In this document: one piece after another, positions 30,679 through 43,262 of the stretch
Position numbering within the stretch: position 1 is the stretch's first letter
How the letters are laid out: every line of letters starts with the position of its first letter
Source: Gnetum montanum
Taxonomy: Eukaryota; Streptophyta; Gnetopsida; Gnetales; Gnetaceae
Assembly (NCBI GenBank): GCA_015680685.1
Contig: MNCI01009275.1
Span: 212,417 to 276,416, forward strand
Reading direction: 5' to 3'
DNA length: 64,000 bases
Program-made: the position numbers and the translations under genes
Notes under the pieces: model-generated
Databases searched by the model: none
What the model was told of the DNA's origin: nothing
What the model saw: the letters and a program-made list of their open reading frames with translations, nothing else

Positions 30679-32554
30679 TAACAAGCAAGATTAATAAATA
30701 TTTTTCATGTTTCTTTAATTTTTCAAATTTTTTTTCAGTTTTTCATTTTTCAACTTCTTATTTTATCTTTTTATCTTTTTGTGTTTTTGTCCTTTTATGT
30801 TTTTGTCAATAATCTTATCTATGAATAAAACACTCATGTCGATCGTTGGTTGAGGTGTGTTCTATGTTATTAAGTCTCAAACAATCAATTATTTGGAACA
30901 GTGAGCCCATTACACCCACTCATCCACTCTACAAATAAGAGCTTCTGTTCAAGGATACAATGATATTCTTGACATTTTTAAAACCTAAAATTAATTTTGT
31001 GTTCATTGTACCCCAAATGAAGAAGGATGGACTAAGAGGGAATGATTAGGGTGTGACATCAAGGGGATTTGCGGATTCTCTTTGGTGACATCTGTAGGCG
31101 TTATCATGCAACGTGGTTGTACTAAGATCCTTGTAGATCTAACAAAAAATGGGAGTAAGAGTAATCAAAAGGGCACTCAAAAATCAAATGCTGTTCTAGG
31201 GGGTCCCACTAGAAAGACATGCACCCATGCCTAAAGGTTGGCGACTTCTCTAGATTCAGTATTCAAAAAGAGAAAAAAAAATGAAAGAAAAGTGCCACAA
31301 AACAAAAGTCACTCCTCCCTTGAATAAAATGCCAAGTGATCGTACGCCTTGTTGTTATGGTACTCTCATAGTTGTTCATCATGGGATGAAATAATGTGAT
31401 GTCATTGATTAGAGGAATGGACTTGGTCCTGATCTTGGAACAACGGGTTAATGATACCTTAATCATGCTTTACACGTAGGATTCATTGTGCCCTGGGTTA
31501 GTTACCTCATGTCCCAATCTCTACGATCCCTTTCTATACTTCATCTCATCTCATTGTTCGTGTAATTGTAACTCGTGTCCCGTGTAGCATAGAATTCTCA
31601 TCTCATTCCAATGATATTTACATGTGTGTGTTTTGTGGAGTTAGTGTGGATTACATTTAACCCTTCTAGTGCCCACGGACACTTTAAGTGTGGTTACACA
31701 AGGGCATTATAGGTTGGAACCTACTTTGGGGAGGACCCACTTGTGTTATATTTTGTAATTTTCACTTATGACACAACTCAAACACACCATTTATTACCCT
31801 CAACGTATTGTTCATGATATTCTTTCCCTTATTACTATCCCTTCGATTCAACGTTCCTATGAATCATCACATAGCCTTTTCCTCTACCATCCGAGGTCTT
31901 TATTGATAAATTCCACACCATCATAATTTTTGTGCCTTTAGAGCCAGTTGAATTACCCTGGAACCCTATAACAATCGTCCAAATGTCCTTAGTTTACATC
32001 ATTTAATTTCAAAAGAAATATTAAAAATTTAGTACATTCTCTAAGTGCCCTAACTTTGATGAAAATATATATACATCACCTCCCCGCAACACTTACCATC
32101 ATTTTCCACTATTCACGTGGGGGAGTTTTTTGAATTTTTTCTCTATGACTTGCTATTGTGAGACCCTTGCTTTTATACCTATATCTGCCTCGCTGGTACT
32201 CCGACTTTCATTCCATCTGAACCTACTTGAACTTGGAGTGTTCAGCTTAGTCTTGGAGGAGGGGCACATGCTGAATAGTGCATAAATTTTTTGAAATTCA
32301 TCATCGCCCGAAGAACATCTTTAAGGGTAACTAGTTATAAAATTAAGAATAAAATGTGTCAAAAATAATTTCATCCCCTTAACTATACCTGAAAATTAAA
32401 TTAAAAACCCACCTAAGTAAAAAGTGACCCATTATTACAAACTTTCAAGCAATATCACACGAAGATAAAATGAATTAATTAATTAAGGCAAGAAGTAAGG
32501 TATAACTTAACTTTAAAAACAACCTTACTAACACTTGACCCTGTGTGATTGCAG
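30679..32554 (+). other. P2 spacer between gag and second ORF (no pol)
   Basis: In autonomous Athila elements protease, RT, RNase H and integrase follow gag. In these 1.9 kb I find none of their motifs in any frame (no LLGRP, YxDD, TDxxP or DNGxxF). T-rich runs follow gag at about 30,700-30,800. A purine-rich A run lies at 31,268-31,292. The same spacer occurs in shortened form in P3 (38,578-39,360), so the absence of pol is a property of the family and not of one copy. Confidence 0.7.
32526..32554 (+). promoter_or_regulatory. Branch point and 3' splice acceptor before the second ORF (P2)
   Basis: TACTAAC (32,526-32,532), a perfect branch-site consensus, lies about 23 nt before TGATTGCAG, whose AG ends at 32,554. 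The second-ORF ATG is the next base (32,555). Copy P4 has TACTAAT and TGATTGCAG at the same spacing. Confidence 0.65.
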
Positions 32555-35501
32555 ATGGCCCCGAAATGTGGACAATAGGAAGTTCCTACTCAAGGTGGGA
32601 GCAAATGATCTTGGAGAGGTGGAAGATAAGGTCCTGCTAGACAACATGCAGAATAGGAGGATTAATCATTCAGCATTAATCAACAGGAACCTTCTATCGG
32701 ACGGTCCAAGCAGGTAGAAGAAGGAACTGCTGCAGTACCTGAATAGGGACAACATCTCACATTGACCCAAGATTGTGTTTAGGCCATCCTTGCAAAGTCC
32801 ACATTCGTTGTAGTGATTGTGGAATTAAACTTCAAATCTTTTGCAAAGTTTGCTCCTAAGGTTGTTAAGGATCATCTCACAGGGTCTCCCTTATGGCCTA
32901 TCCTCTCTAAAAGTGGTGCCTGGTACCTAGGAGAGACGTACCAGTTTTGGCACAATAAGGAGCAAGGCACCACTGTTAATATTTGTGGTGTGACAGTTGA
33001 CTTCTCTGCGCAAGCCATTTCGGAAGTGTTAAACCTTCCGAATATAGGGCCCAAGGTTGCTTGATTNNNNNNNNNNNNNNNNNNNNNNNNNNNNNNNNNN
33101 NNNNNNNNNNNNNNNNNNNNNNNNNNNNNNNNNNNNNNNNNNNNNNNNNNNNNNNNNNNNNNNNNNNNNNNNNNNNNNNNNNNNNNNNNNNNNNNNNNNN
33201 NNNNNNNNNNNNNNNNNNNNNNNNNNNNNNNNNNNNNNNNNNNNNNNNNNNNNNNAAAGGATTGGTTAGAGAAGGCTTACGGCAAAGATAAAGCATTTGG
33301 TGAATTAACGATGGAAGAGAAGATTTATTTTAAAATTGGAACATATCACCTCTTCCCCATAAAAGGCTTGAAAAGAATATCCATGTATGTAGCCAGAGGA
33401 TGTGCAGTGTTGATGGGAAAGATTTACGCTAACCTACCCCATCTATATTTAACAAAGATCCTACAACAAGGAAGATGGCACTGCCTTTCCCTTATCTTAT
33501 TAGAAAGCTGTGCCAATGTGCTAGTATTCGGGAATACACCAATGAAATCCTCCGAAAAGCCAAAACTACTTCATATGTTGAATTGCTAAAGGTGCCAGCT
33601 CCGAGGAAAAGCACTAGCAAAGAGTTGGAAGCAGAACAAGAAGAAGAACAAATGGCTAGACCAACTGCAACTCAACTTGCAGGATGTAGTCAACCTCCAG
33701 TCACAGGTCCTAGCCAACAACAAGAAGCAAGGCCCAGCATAGGCCAGGACCAGCTGCCACTGCTGCAAGACTACAAACCGTCGATGAGCCATCTTAGGAC
33801 CATTGCTGAAATAGTCAGTTGGGGAAGTCGTGATGATGCAAACATCTTCCATGTCATCGATGATGCCATCCAGCCTACAGTTTCATTGGATCGCACAAGG
33901 GGGGAAATATCCATTCAAATAGGAGGACGGGAAAGTAGATGGTCACAACAAATATCAGAAAACACAACATCTTTCCAGGTACAGTTAGAGACTGGTGAAG
34001 GGGCCACTATGGTGGTCAAGCAACACCAAAATGCCAAGCAACACCAGAATGTCACAGGAGCTGCAGAAGTGGTCACTGACCACATCAAAGAATCCTTCAA
34101 CATACCTGTTGTGCCACCGGCAGATTTCACAGGAGCAAGAGATGCTCAAACTCTGGTCAGAACCTCAATGACTCCTGCAGAACATGAGGATGTACTTGAT
34201 TGATTGCTTCAAACAAGGTAAGTAATGATGTCCCTGTTTGACATTCCTCAGGATGTTACAGCAATTCAATTAGACCTCATTTCTACAAAGGGGAAGCTAG
34301 TCTTATTCGAAGTGAGGGTCGAGCATGCTGAAGCTGAAGTGCAGAAACTACAAGAAGAACTCGTGGTCTTACAAGCAGCATAGTGGGACCCTCTGCAATT
34401 TTTTCCCGCATACCAGCTAGAAATTTTAGAATGAAACAACTAACAAAGCTAATCACAGAGAATAAAAGGATGGCAGATGAAAAGGAGAAGCCTATTTGGG
34501 ATGCCCCCACAACACAGGCGCAAACCCATGCACATCTTAAGGCACTCAAGGTCTTATAAGAAGAAAACAAGCAGCTAGTTGTAGACAACCTTCAGTTGCC
34601 ACTGTAGAAAAGAAAAAGAATGTTCTCGATGAACACTTTCATCAATTACGAGAACAATTTATCCAGGTCAACCGAGACATAAGCTATTTAGCCAGAGAAA
34701 ATCGAACCCTCTTGATGGAGGAGGTATGTGCCATTTGTCAAAAATCAGCAATTGAGATAAGTGCGTGGCAAAATGAGGCTAAACGACATGAGAAGTTGAA
34801 GGAGCATTTCCATGATCAAGTGGGGATGTATAAATAAATCCTTGAAAAGAAGATCCATATGGCCAAGGCCCAAATCAACACTATCAGTGCTCAACACACC
34901 GATTAGCAGGCCATATTGGACACATATGCCTTCGTCCACCAAGTGGAAGTTAAAAATCGGGACCTATAGATTTAGGACTTGACAAAATACATGGAGTTAG
35001 CAAATCTAAGATATGCCAATCTTACCATGTTAACAGTAGGGTGTCCGAGGACAGAGCTCGAGTAGCAGGTAGCAAACACCCACATCAAATATGAAGCAAA
35101 ATTTGTAGAGCACAAGAAGCTGTTAGAAAAACTGGAAGTTGCAAATTCTGAACTTGAGGTGGTGAAAGCTAGCTACCAAGGAAAAAAGGGTGTCACAACA
35201 GACTTGGCTCGACAGCTAACAGATTTTTAAGAGTACAAAGATAAAGCCAGAGCCTATGAGGAGGAATGATGGGTTTGCGGTTTGGGATGTCAAAGCTAAT
35301 CAAATGTTTCCGCAACTACCCTGTCTGTGGGAAGTGTCAACTTCGTCAAACATTGGAACATTAGCATGGATGGCACAAGACCCTCAGACTGAAGAGGAGA
35401 ATCTCTAGGCCATACTTCAGCATCATCAAACCTCAAAACCTAGAGCACAAGACAAAGGGAAGGCACCAATGGAGGAGCCACCACCACCAGGAACTACATG
35501 A
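32555..35501 (+). pseudogene. P2 second ORF (Transposase_32-like and coiled coil), decayed
   Basis: The frame aligns with the P4 ORF (63,550-60,764) from MAPK to the shared end PPPPGTT and TGA at 35,499-35,501. Visible blocks are KFAPKVVKDHLTGSPLWP, GVTVDFSAQAISEVLNLPN, YHLFPIKGLKRISMY and NLPHLYL. A 189-N gap removes part of the domain. A deletion of about 19 bp at about 33,466 shifts the frame, and many TAG, TGA and TAA codons occur where P4 has CAG, CGA or TGG-type codons. The protein stands where env-like ORFs stand in Athila, but no signal peptide or membrane segment is visible. Confidence 0.85.
33067..33255. other. Assembly gap (189 N)
   Basis: This is a run of 189 undetermined bases inside the second ORF of P2. 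Frames across it are artefacts. Confidence 1.
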
Positions 35502-35650
35502 GTTCCAAATCTTTGTAGTTGTAGAACATTTGTGTTGTGTCTTTATTTTGTTTTCATTTCACACCACAACATAGTTCCATTCTCACCATCCAATAATCCC
35601 ATACCTATCCACTGTGTAATAACTGTAACTCAAGGACGAGTTTTCATTCA

Positions 35651-35662
35651 ATCGTGGGGGTA
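35651..35662 (+). promoter_or_regulatory. P2 polypurine tract
   Basis: ATCGTGGGGGTA abuts the TGATGAG start of the LTR. The same G-run stands before the LTR in P3 (41,721-41,732) and, on the minus strand, in P4 (60,604-60,593). Confidence 0.8.
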
Positions 35663-36453
35663 TGATGAGTCAGGTTTTGGGCGACCATGATATCGCATAT
35701 CGTAGTCCGTCATCAGTTCGATAAATAAGAGGTGGCTCTCCCTTGTTTTAAATAAAATAGAGTTATCTTGTAGCTAAACTCTCGTAGTTTGATCCCTCCA
35801 GAGATAGATTATTTTCCATTGTATTCCAACAATGTGGTGAATGTAATTCTATGGCATCCTTTATTCGAGTGTGACGTACTTGGACACACACATGATCGAA
35901 AATAAAGATCAAGATTACTTCATTATTGCAACATTCACTTTGTTTATTTATTTATTTAATTGTTATTTACTACTTTCCTAGTTAATACTCTCTCACCCTT
36001 ATCTCATGTTAAACGCAGAATGAGTACGACTTGATTACGAGCATTTAAGTGTGACTACTTAGTAACCCAGTAGCATACCTAGGATTTGTGCTTGGTAATC
36101 CCAGTGGTAGTCATGCACAAGGTCCAAGATATGTACAGATAATCAAGGAATAGATGCTCATCGCACTTAGGCTAGACTAGATTCTCTTACTCTCTCTCAT
36201 AGATTAGTTAATATTACCTTCTTTCTATTACCTTCAGGAGTAGCGTTAGATTAGGAAACACATCATACACCTCACTCTAGACTAAACCATACATGACAAA
36301 TATAATATTAGTCAAGGTGGGAAGACAGCGAACTATGACCTAAGGTTAACGATCTAGGTGCCACAACTAGTCTATCTGCGGAGTTCGACTGAATCGCACA
36401 TGAAAACGCTCATATTCGTATCGTTGAGTGTAGGGGTACCTCACCACTCATCA
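35663..36453 (+). mobile_element. LTR shared by P2 and P3
   Basis: This 791-bp LTR (TGATGAG to CTCATCA) has a polypurine tract on its left and a PBS on its right, so it is at once the 3' LTR of P2 and the 5' LTR of P3. Only one intact GATATC remains (35,690-35,695), beside a decayed CATATCG. The TATA box of the 5' LTR is GATAAATA here, so promoter strength is probably reduced. Confidence 0.9.
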
Positions 36454-36454
36454 T

Positions 36455-36472
36455 TGGTGTTGTTGCCGAGGA
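36455..36472 (+). promoter_or_regulatory. P3 primer-binding site, tRNA-Asp type
   Basis: TGGTGTTGTTGCCGAGGA lies 2 bp after the LTR. It is the P2 site with one further C-to-T change. Confidence 0.85.
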
Positions 36473-36594
36473 CGATGCTAGTTATCTAGATTAGTTATAT
36501 CATACAAGGTCAATGTATAGGACTTAACGATATATCTTTTAGAAAGAAATAATTATAAAAAGTCACATACAAATTCACACACAATTTCACAACC

Positions 36595-38577
36595 ATGCCT
36601 CTCCTACAATATTACAATAATGTCACACTTAGTGAGGAAGTTCATTACAGAACCAACGAACTATATGATGATGAAGATTGGAGTACACAACCTAAAGTGG
36701 GGGTTTCTTATAAACATGAACAAAAACAACGTCATCCCAACACATGAAAGCATAACTTACTTGATGAAAATGAACCCCTATTGGCCACTACAAGCTTAAC
36801 ACAAATACAAGAGGCTATTCGAATCTCATGTAGGCATCGTAAAGAGAGCCATCTATCCAAGCTCAATTTAAACAGCTTTCCTAAATTTTCAGGAGGCTAT
36901 AACTTAGATCCACATCAACATTTACAAGTCTTCTACGATGCCTACACATGGAACAACATTGATAATGATTGGCAACAACTTAAGCTCTTTCCCATGACAC
37001 TCGTTGACCAAGCAAAAGTATGGTATAGATCATTAAAACCAAATTCGATACGGTGCTGGTCAACAATGGTAGAAGTCTTTAACGAAAAATATCAAACCTA
37101 CGCAAGAGTGTTAGCCTTGAGGAAACAAATCCAAGGATGGAAATAAGAACAACATGAACCCTTGGACATGGCCTTAGAAAGATATTATGCACTATTAAAC
37201 AACTGTCCAGGCCATGGGTTTTCTAAGGAAAGGCTAATGTACCATATTATTGATGGGCTACATAATGAAACAAGAGAGACCTTAGGAATGTATGCCCAAG
37301 GTCAACTATATGAACTATGAACCCATCAAGTTCCAGAACTTTTTAAGCGGGTAGAAAAAGAAGAAGGAGAATTATCTAGATGGGAGAATGTTGAAAAACA
37401 TCAATGGGACCAAAGTCTTAACTTAACAAAGGTCCATGATCATACCAAGGAGAAATCAACCAATCTCAAGGTGGAAACATCATCTTTGCCAACACAACAA
37501 GCATTAGAAGAAGTCGAGGCAAAGATCAATAAGATGTTTGAATGGACATATCAAAAGTGTGGAGAATTTATCAACAATATTGGAGATAATGTTTTGACAA
37601 CGCAAGAAGCAGGACAAAACATTAGACAATTAGAAAGAAGGGATAGAGAAAAGAAGAGCTTAACTGCCAATCATATGTATGAATGCAACATATGCCTATA
37701 CGATCACCCCAAGGGCCAATGCCCAATATTGTTACATTTACATGAACATTGGGGAAACACGTTACATCCAAAGTTTGTACAGAGATACTGTGTTCAATCA
37801 CAGTGGCAACAACCCCAGTCATGGAGGAAACCATCCTTAGACTGGAGACACCTTTCATATCATCCAAACCCAAACGCTTATCTTGTTCAATACCCTGTTT
37901 CTTCAACTAGGCCAACACACTTTATCTCACCATAATACCATTCTCCTCAATACTATCAACCCATGCCTCCAACACAACCACCACCTTGTGCACCTTATAC
38001 TCCTCCTAACTTTCAACATTCTCATCCTTTCCCTCCTTCCACAATGCCACCAACTATTCCTAAGGTACCTACACCACAGCAACAGCCCACGAACATCACT
38101 TGTGCTAATACTTTCAACAACAGTGAGAAACCTCAGCAACATCAAAAGCTCCCCTTCTTTAAACATGGCAATAAGAAGGGACAACACAATTCAGAGGCCA
38201 CTACATCCTCCAACTAAGCACAAGCTCAACACTGTGGTGTACCCTTATCTTTGAATCCAACACCTCATGTTACTTCATCAAGGCCACCATCTAACACTCC
38301 AACAACCATATGGCCTAATGAACACAACCATGGGAGGCATCATTCCAATCCTTGCATACCATCTAACACTCCCAAATATCATAGTGGGTCAACTTGTTAT
38401 CCAGGAACTACATCGTATAAATTTCCCCACTATGCTCATTATAATTAAGTGTGTGAACCCCAACGAGGTAAGTATAGACCAGCTCCAATACTTCCAACAT
38501 GCAAGGATCTTTATCCTTCATTTATTAATCTTTGCCATTTTCAACTGTTTAGTTATGGGGGATACCCCCCATTCTAA
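36595..38577 (+). pseudogene. P3 gag, 660 codons with stops
   Basis: The start is ATG at 36,595, as in P2, and the frame ends YGGYPPF with TAA at 38,575. The capsid domain spans residues of about 95-250 (FPKFSGGYNLDP, KLFPMTLVDQAKVWYRSL, then EVFNEKYQTYARV). The zinc knuckle CNICLYDHPKGQC is at 37,684-37,722 and has CX2CX3HX4C spacing, one residue shorter than the usual CCHC. A His/Pro/Gln-rich tail follows. In-frame stops include TGA in the N-terminal part (CGA in P2), TAA near 37,144 and TGA near 37,318 (CAA in P2). It is the only copy here with gag uninterrupted by insertion. Confidence 0.9.
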
Positions 38578-39360
38578 TAACACGCAGGATTAATAAATAT
38601 TTTTCATTTTTCTTTAATTTTTCAATTTTTATTTTTCAGTTTTTCATTTTTCAACTTCTTGTTTTATCTTTTTATCTTTTTGTGTTTTTTTCTTTTTACG
38701 TTTTTGTAAGTAATCGTGTCTATGAATAAAACACTCATGTGGATCGTTGGTTGAGGTGTGTTCTATGTTATTAAGTCTTGAACGATCAATTATTTGGAAT
38801 AGTGAGCCCATTACACCCACTCATCCACTCTACAAATAAGAGCTTCTTTTCAAGGATACAATGGTATTCTTAACATTTTTAAAACTTAAAATTAATTTTG
38901 TGTTCATTGTACACCAAATGAAGAAGGATGGACTAAGAGGAAATGATTAGGGTGTGACATCAAGGGGATTTGCGGATTCTCTTTGGTGACGTCTATGGGA
39001 GTTATCATCCAACGTGGTTGTACTAAGATCCTTGTAGATCTAACAAAAAATGGGAGTAAGAGTAATCAAAAGGACACTCAAAAATCAAATGTTGTTCTAG
39101 GGGGTTCCACTGGAAAGACATGCACCCATGCCTGAAGGTTGGCTGCTTCTCTGGATTCAGTATTCAAAAACAAAAAAAAAAAAGAAAATAAAAAGAAAAG
39201 TGCCACAAAACAAAAGTCACTCCTCCCTTGAATAAAACACCAAGTGATCATACGCCTTATTGTTATGGTACTCTCATAGTTGTTCATCATGGGATGAAAC
39301 AATGCGATGTCACTGATTAGAGGAATGGACTTGGTCCTATTCTTGGAATGATGGGTCCTA
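38578..39360 (+). other. P3 spacer with deletion
   Basis: This region is homologous to 30,679-31,440 of P2. At about 39,360 it jumps into the middle of the second ORF (TTTGGTGAGTTAATGATGG), skipping about 1.86 kb that includes the splice acceptor and the N-terminus. I see no gene in it. Confidence 0.7.
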
Positions 39361-41571
39361 TTTGGTGAGTTAATGATGGAAGAGAGGATTTATTTTAAAA
39401 TTGGAAAATATCACCTCTTCCCCACAAAAGACTTGAAAAGAATATCCATGTATGCAGCTAGAGGATGTGCAGTGTTGATGGGAAAGGTTAACGCTAACCT
39501 GCCCCATCTATATTTAATGGAGATCCTGAGGCAGTTTGAGGAACAGAAGACAGGGAAGATGGCACTGCCTTTCCCTTGTCTTATCAGAAAGTTGTGTCAA
39601 CGTGATGGTATTCGAGGATACACCAATGACGTCCTCCGAAAAGCCCAAACTACTTCATATGTTGAATTGCTAAAGGCGCCAACTCCGAGGAAAAGCATTG
39701 GTGAAGAGTTGGAACTAGAACAAGAAGAAGAACAGATGGTTGGACCAACTGCAACTCAACTTGTAGGACCCAGTCAACCTCCAGTCATCGGTCTTAGCCA
39801 ACAACAAGAAGTAGGGCCCAGCACAGGCTAGGACCAGCCGCCACCGCCGCAAGACTAGAGACCGTCAATGAGCCATCTTAGGACCATTGCTGAGATGGTC
39901 AGTTGGGGAAGTCATGATGGTGCAAACCTCTTTCACGTCATCGATGATGCCATCCAGCCTACAATTTCATTAGATCACACAAGGGGGAAAGTATCCATTC
40001 AAACAGGAGGAGGGAAAAGTACATGGTCACAACAGATCTCAGGAAACGCGGCAACTTTCTAGGTATAGTTAGAGACTAGTGAAGGGGCCACTGTGGTGGT
40101 CATGCAACACTAAAATGCTGCGGGAGCTACAAAAGTGGTCGTTGACCACATCAAAAAATCCTTCAACGTACCTATTGTGCCACCAACAAATCTCACAAGA
40201 GCACGGGATGCTCAAACTCTGGCCGAAACCTTAATGACTCCTGCGAAACATGAGGATGTGCTTGATCAATTTCTTTAAACAGGGCAAGTAATGACGTCCC
40301 TATTTGACATCCCTCAGGATGTTATAGCAATTCAATCAGACCTCATTTCCACAAAGGGGAAGCTATTCTTATCCGAAGCAAGGGCCAAGCATGCTGAAGC
40401 TGAAGTGTAGAAACTACAAGAGCAACTCGTGGCCTTACAAGCAGCATAGCGGGACCCTCTGCAATTTGTTCCCGCAAAATAACTAGAAAATTTTAGAATA
40501 GAGCAACTAACAAAGCCAATCGCAGAGAAGAAAAGGGTGGCGGATGAAAAGGAGAAGGCTATTTGGGATGCCTCCGCAGCATAGGCACAAACCCATGCAC
40601 ATCTTAAGGCACTCAAGGTCTTACAAGAAGAAAACAAGCAGCTGGTTGTAGACAACCTTCGATTGACCACTGTAGAAAAGCAAAAGAATGTTCTTGATGA
40701 ACACTTTCATTAATTATGAGAACAATTCATCTGGATCAACCGAGACCTAAGCTGTTTAGCCAAAGAAAATCGAACCCTCTCGATGGAGGAGGTACGCGCC
40801 ATTCGTCAGAAATTAGCAATTAAGATAAGCACATGGTAAAACGAGGCTAAACAACATGAGAAGCTAAAGGAGCATTTATGCGATCAAGTGGGGATGTATA
40901 AATAGATCCTTGAAAATGAGATCCTTATGGCCAAAGCCCAAATCAACACTATCAGTGCTCAACACACTGATTGGTGGGCCATATTCGACACATATGCCTT
41001 CGCCCACCAAGCGAAAGTTAAAAATCAGGACCTGCAGATTCAGGACTTGACAAAGTACATGGAGTTGGCAAATCTAAGATATGCCAATCTTGCCATGTTA
41101 ACAGCAAAGCGCTCAAGGATAGAGCTCAAGCAACAGGTAGCAAACACCCACATCAAATACGAAGCAGAATTTGTAGAGCGCAAGAAGCTGTTAGAAAAAC
41201 TAGAAGTTGCAAATTCTGAACTTGAGGCAGTGAAAACCAGCTACCAAGGACAAAAGGGTGTCGCAACGAACTTGGCTCGATAGCTAATAGATTTTTAGGA
41301 GTACAAAGATAAAGCCAGAGCCTATGAGAAGGAATCACGGGTATTTGCGGCTTGGTATGTCAAAGCTAATCAAATGTTTCCGTAACTACCCTATCCGTGG
41401 GAAGTGTCGACTCCGTCAAACATTGAAACACTAGCATGGATGGCACAAGACCCTTAGACTGAAGAGGAGAACCTCCAAGCCATACTTCAGTGTCATCAAA
41501 CCTCAAAACCTAGAGCACAAGACAAAGTGAAGGCACCAATGGAGGAGCCACCACCACCAGGAACTACATGA
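39361..41571 (+). pseudogene. P3 second ORF, N-terminally deleted
   Basis: The relic begins at FGELMMEERIYFKIG and keeps LPHLYLMEILRQFEEQ, FPCLIRKLCQ and the coiled-coil tail, ending PPPPGTT at 41,571. Unlike P2 it retains the segment FEEQKTGK. Several Gln and Trp codons are stops. It lacks the first third of the protein, including the VDFSAQAI block. Confidence 0.85.
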
Positions 41572-41720
41572 GTTCCAAATTTTTGTAGTTGTAGAACATC
41601 TGTGTTGTGTCTTTATTTTGTTCTCATTTCACACTGCAACATAGTCCCATTCTCACCATCCAATAATCCCATACCTATCCACTGTGTAATAACTGTAACT
41701 CGAGGACGAGTTTTTATTCA

Positions 41721-41742
41721 GTCGTGGGGGTATGATGAGTCG
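41721..41742 (+). mobile_element. P3 polypurine tract and 10-bp LTR stub
   Basis: GTCGTGGGGGTA is followed by TGATGAGTCG and then by sequence with no LTR similarity. The 3' LTR was lost by truncation or recombination. Confidence 0.75.
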
Positions 41743-42696
41743 TGGGCTGACATTGTCTTTGTTCACTACTTTATAGCTGCCTGCTACTAACATTTCACCT
41801 CCCCACACATCGGTCCACCTCCCTACATGTTGGTTCACCTTTTTGGACATCAACATTGCTTAGTGAAACGATATATGATTTTATAGAATAGTTGTAAAGG
41901 AAAAACTCATATCCAACAATAATCAGAAGTATCTATGTAAATATAGGCTCTGATTTTAAGGTCATTCCTGGTTATGCATTAAGAAATAGAAACTCAAAGT
42001 CAAACATATGAATAAAGTATGAAGGATTCGTGGCGATTTTTAGGTAATAAAATTAATACAAAGATGTCTGATTTGCATAAGCCACCTTTGGTTTGAGTGA
42101 GAGTAATTTTTTCCCCTGTTTATCTTACAATTATTCTTGGTTTAGTGTTCATGGTCAAAAAACACACTATTAAATGATGACTATATAAAAGAATGCTACT
42201 TTTAATGTTGCTGGTATTGATTGTGATTTTCTTAAATTAAACTTATTGCATTGTGAACCATTAACTGAATATTTACCAACTTTTAATATTTCATGAATTA
42301 AATCTTTTCATTTGCTTATTTTAAACCATGATAAGTATATCCTAATTTCATGGCTAAAATGACTATAATAAATGTTAAATCACTTAGGTAAATAATAAAT
42401 TTACATCTAAAATTTATAATGTTACTACTTATAAAATTAATGAAATTTTAAGACAATTTATTTTGATATAAATACTTATCTTTATCAAATACTTAGCCTA
42501 AAAACTTGATGCTAATATTAATAATATAAAATAAAGTATCATAATCTATTGGGTTTCCTATTTATAATATATTAGATTTCAAATTTTAATGAAAACTAAT
42601 TTCATTTTTTTTCTCCCATTATGAATTAATCTCTTCATAAATCAATGTTCTTTTCATAGTATAACCACTAAAAATATAGAAATAAAAATTCATAGA

Positions 42697-43262
42697 TTTT
42701 TTAAACATTTTTTATTCATTTCTACCTATTTACTAGAAAAAAACCTATATTTGGAAATATCATGATTAATTTAGTTTGCAAAAACCACTAATTTTTTTTA
42801 TTTATTTAGTGGTGGTCAAATCTTCCTATTCATATTCATATATGATGAAACACATGAAACATAAATTAAATTGCTATGTTAGTTTAATTACTAATGAAAA
42901 AATTATCCTAGTTCACTTACAATCAAGTTCCACAATTATTCAACATTTAAATAACTACCATGAATTTTAATTTGTAGATTTTTTTAAAACAATTTTGACT
43001 ACTTTTTAGCAAATTACAAGAAAACAAGTTATGCTTGTAGATATCATGACTAATTTAGTTTACAAAAACCCCTAATTTTTTTAACTTATTAAGTGGTGGT
43101 CAAATCTTCCTATTCATATTTGATGAAATAAAGGAAACATGATTTAAATTATTATGTTAATTTAATTACTAACAAAAAAATTAACCTAGTTCACTTATAA
43201 TCAAATTCCACAATCGTCCAACATTTAAATAACTACCATGAATTTTAATTTGTAGGTTCAAA
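42697..43262. repeat. Tandem duplication, unit about 280 bp
   Basis: The two halves share AGTGGTGGTCAAATCTTCC and AACTACCATGAATTTTAATT at an offset of 278-284 bp. By eye the copies are about 85% identical. Confidence 0.85.

Larger units (their letters stand above)
9522..36453 (+). mobile_element. Family P copy P2, interrupted by T3
   Basis: The order is 5' LTR, PBS, gag, a spacer without pol, a splice acceptor, a second ORF, a polypurine tract and a 3' LTR. Removing the T3 insertion and one target-site copy leaves about 8.69 kb. The tRNA-Asp-type PBS and gag point to the Athila lineage. No protease, RT, RNase H or integrase similarity could be found between gag and the second ORF, so it appears to be a non-autonomous gag-bearing element. 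The 3' LTR also serves as the 5' LTR of copy P3. The five bases before the 5' LTR are ACATG. Confidence 0.85.
36454..41742 (+). mobile_element. Family P copy P3 (internal region and LTR stub)
   Basis: The order is PBS, gag, shortened spacer, 5'-truncated second ORF, polypurine tract and only about 10 bp of 3' LTR (TGATGAGTCG), after which the sequence changes to unrelated DNA. P3 has its own stops, different from those of P2, so the two are separate copies and not a recent duplication. Confidence 0.85.

Noticed and set aside
32976-33296. Frames spanning the N-run
   Set aside because: They are made almost entirely of undetermined bases.
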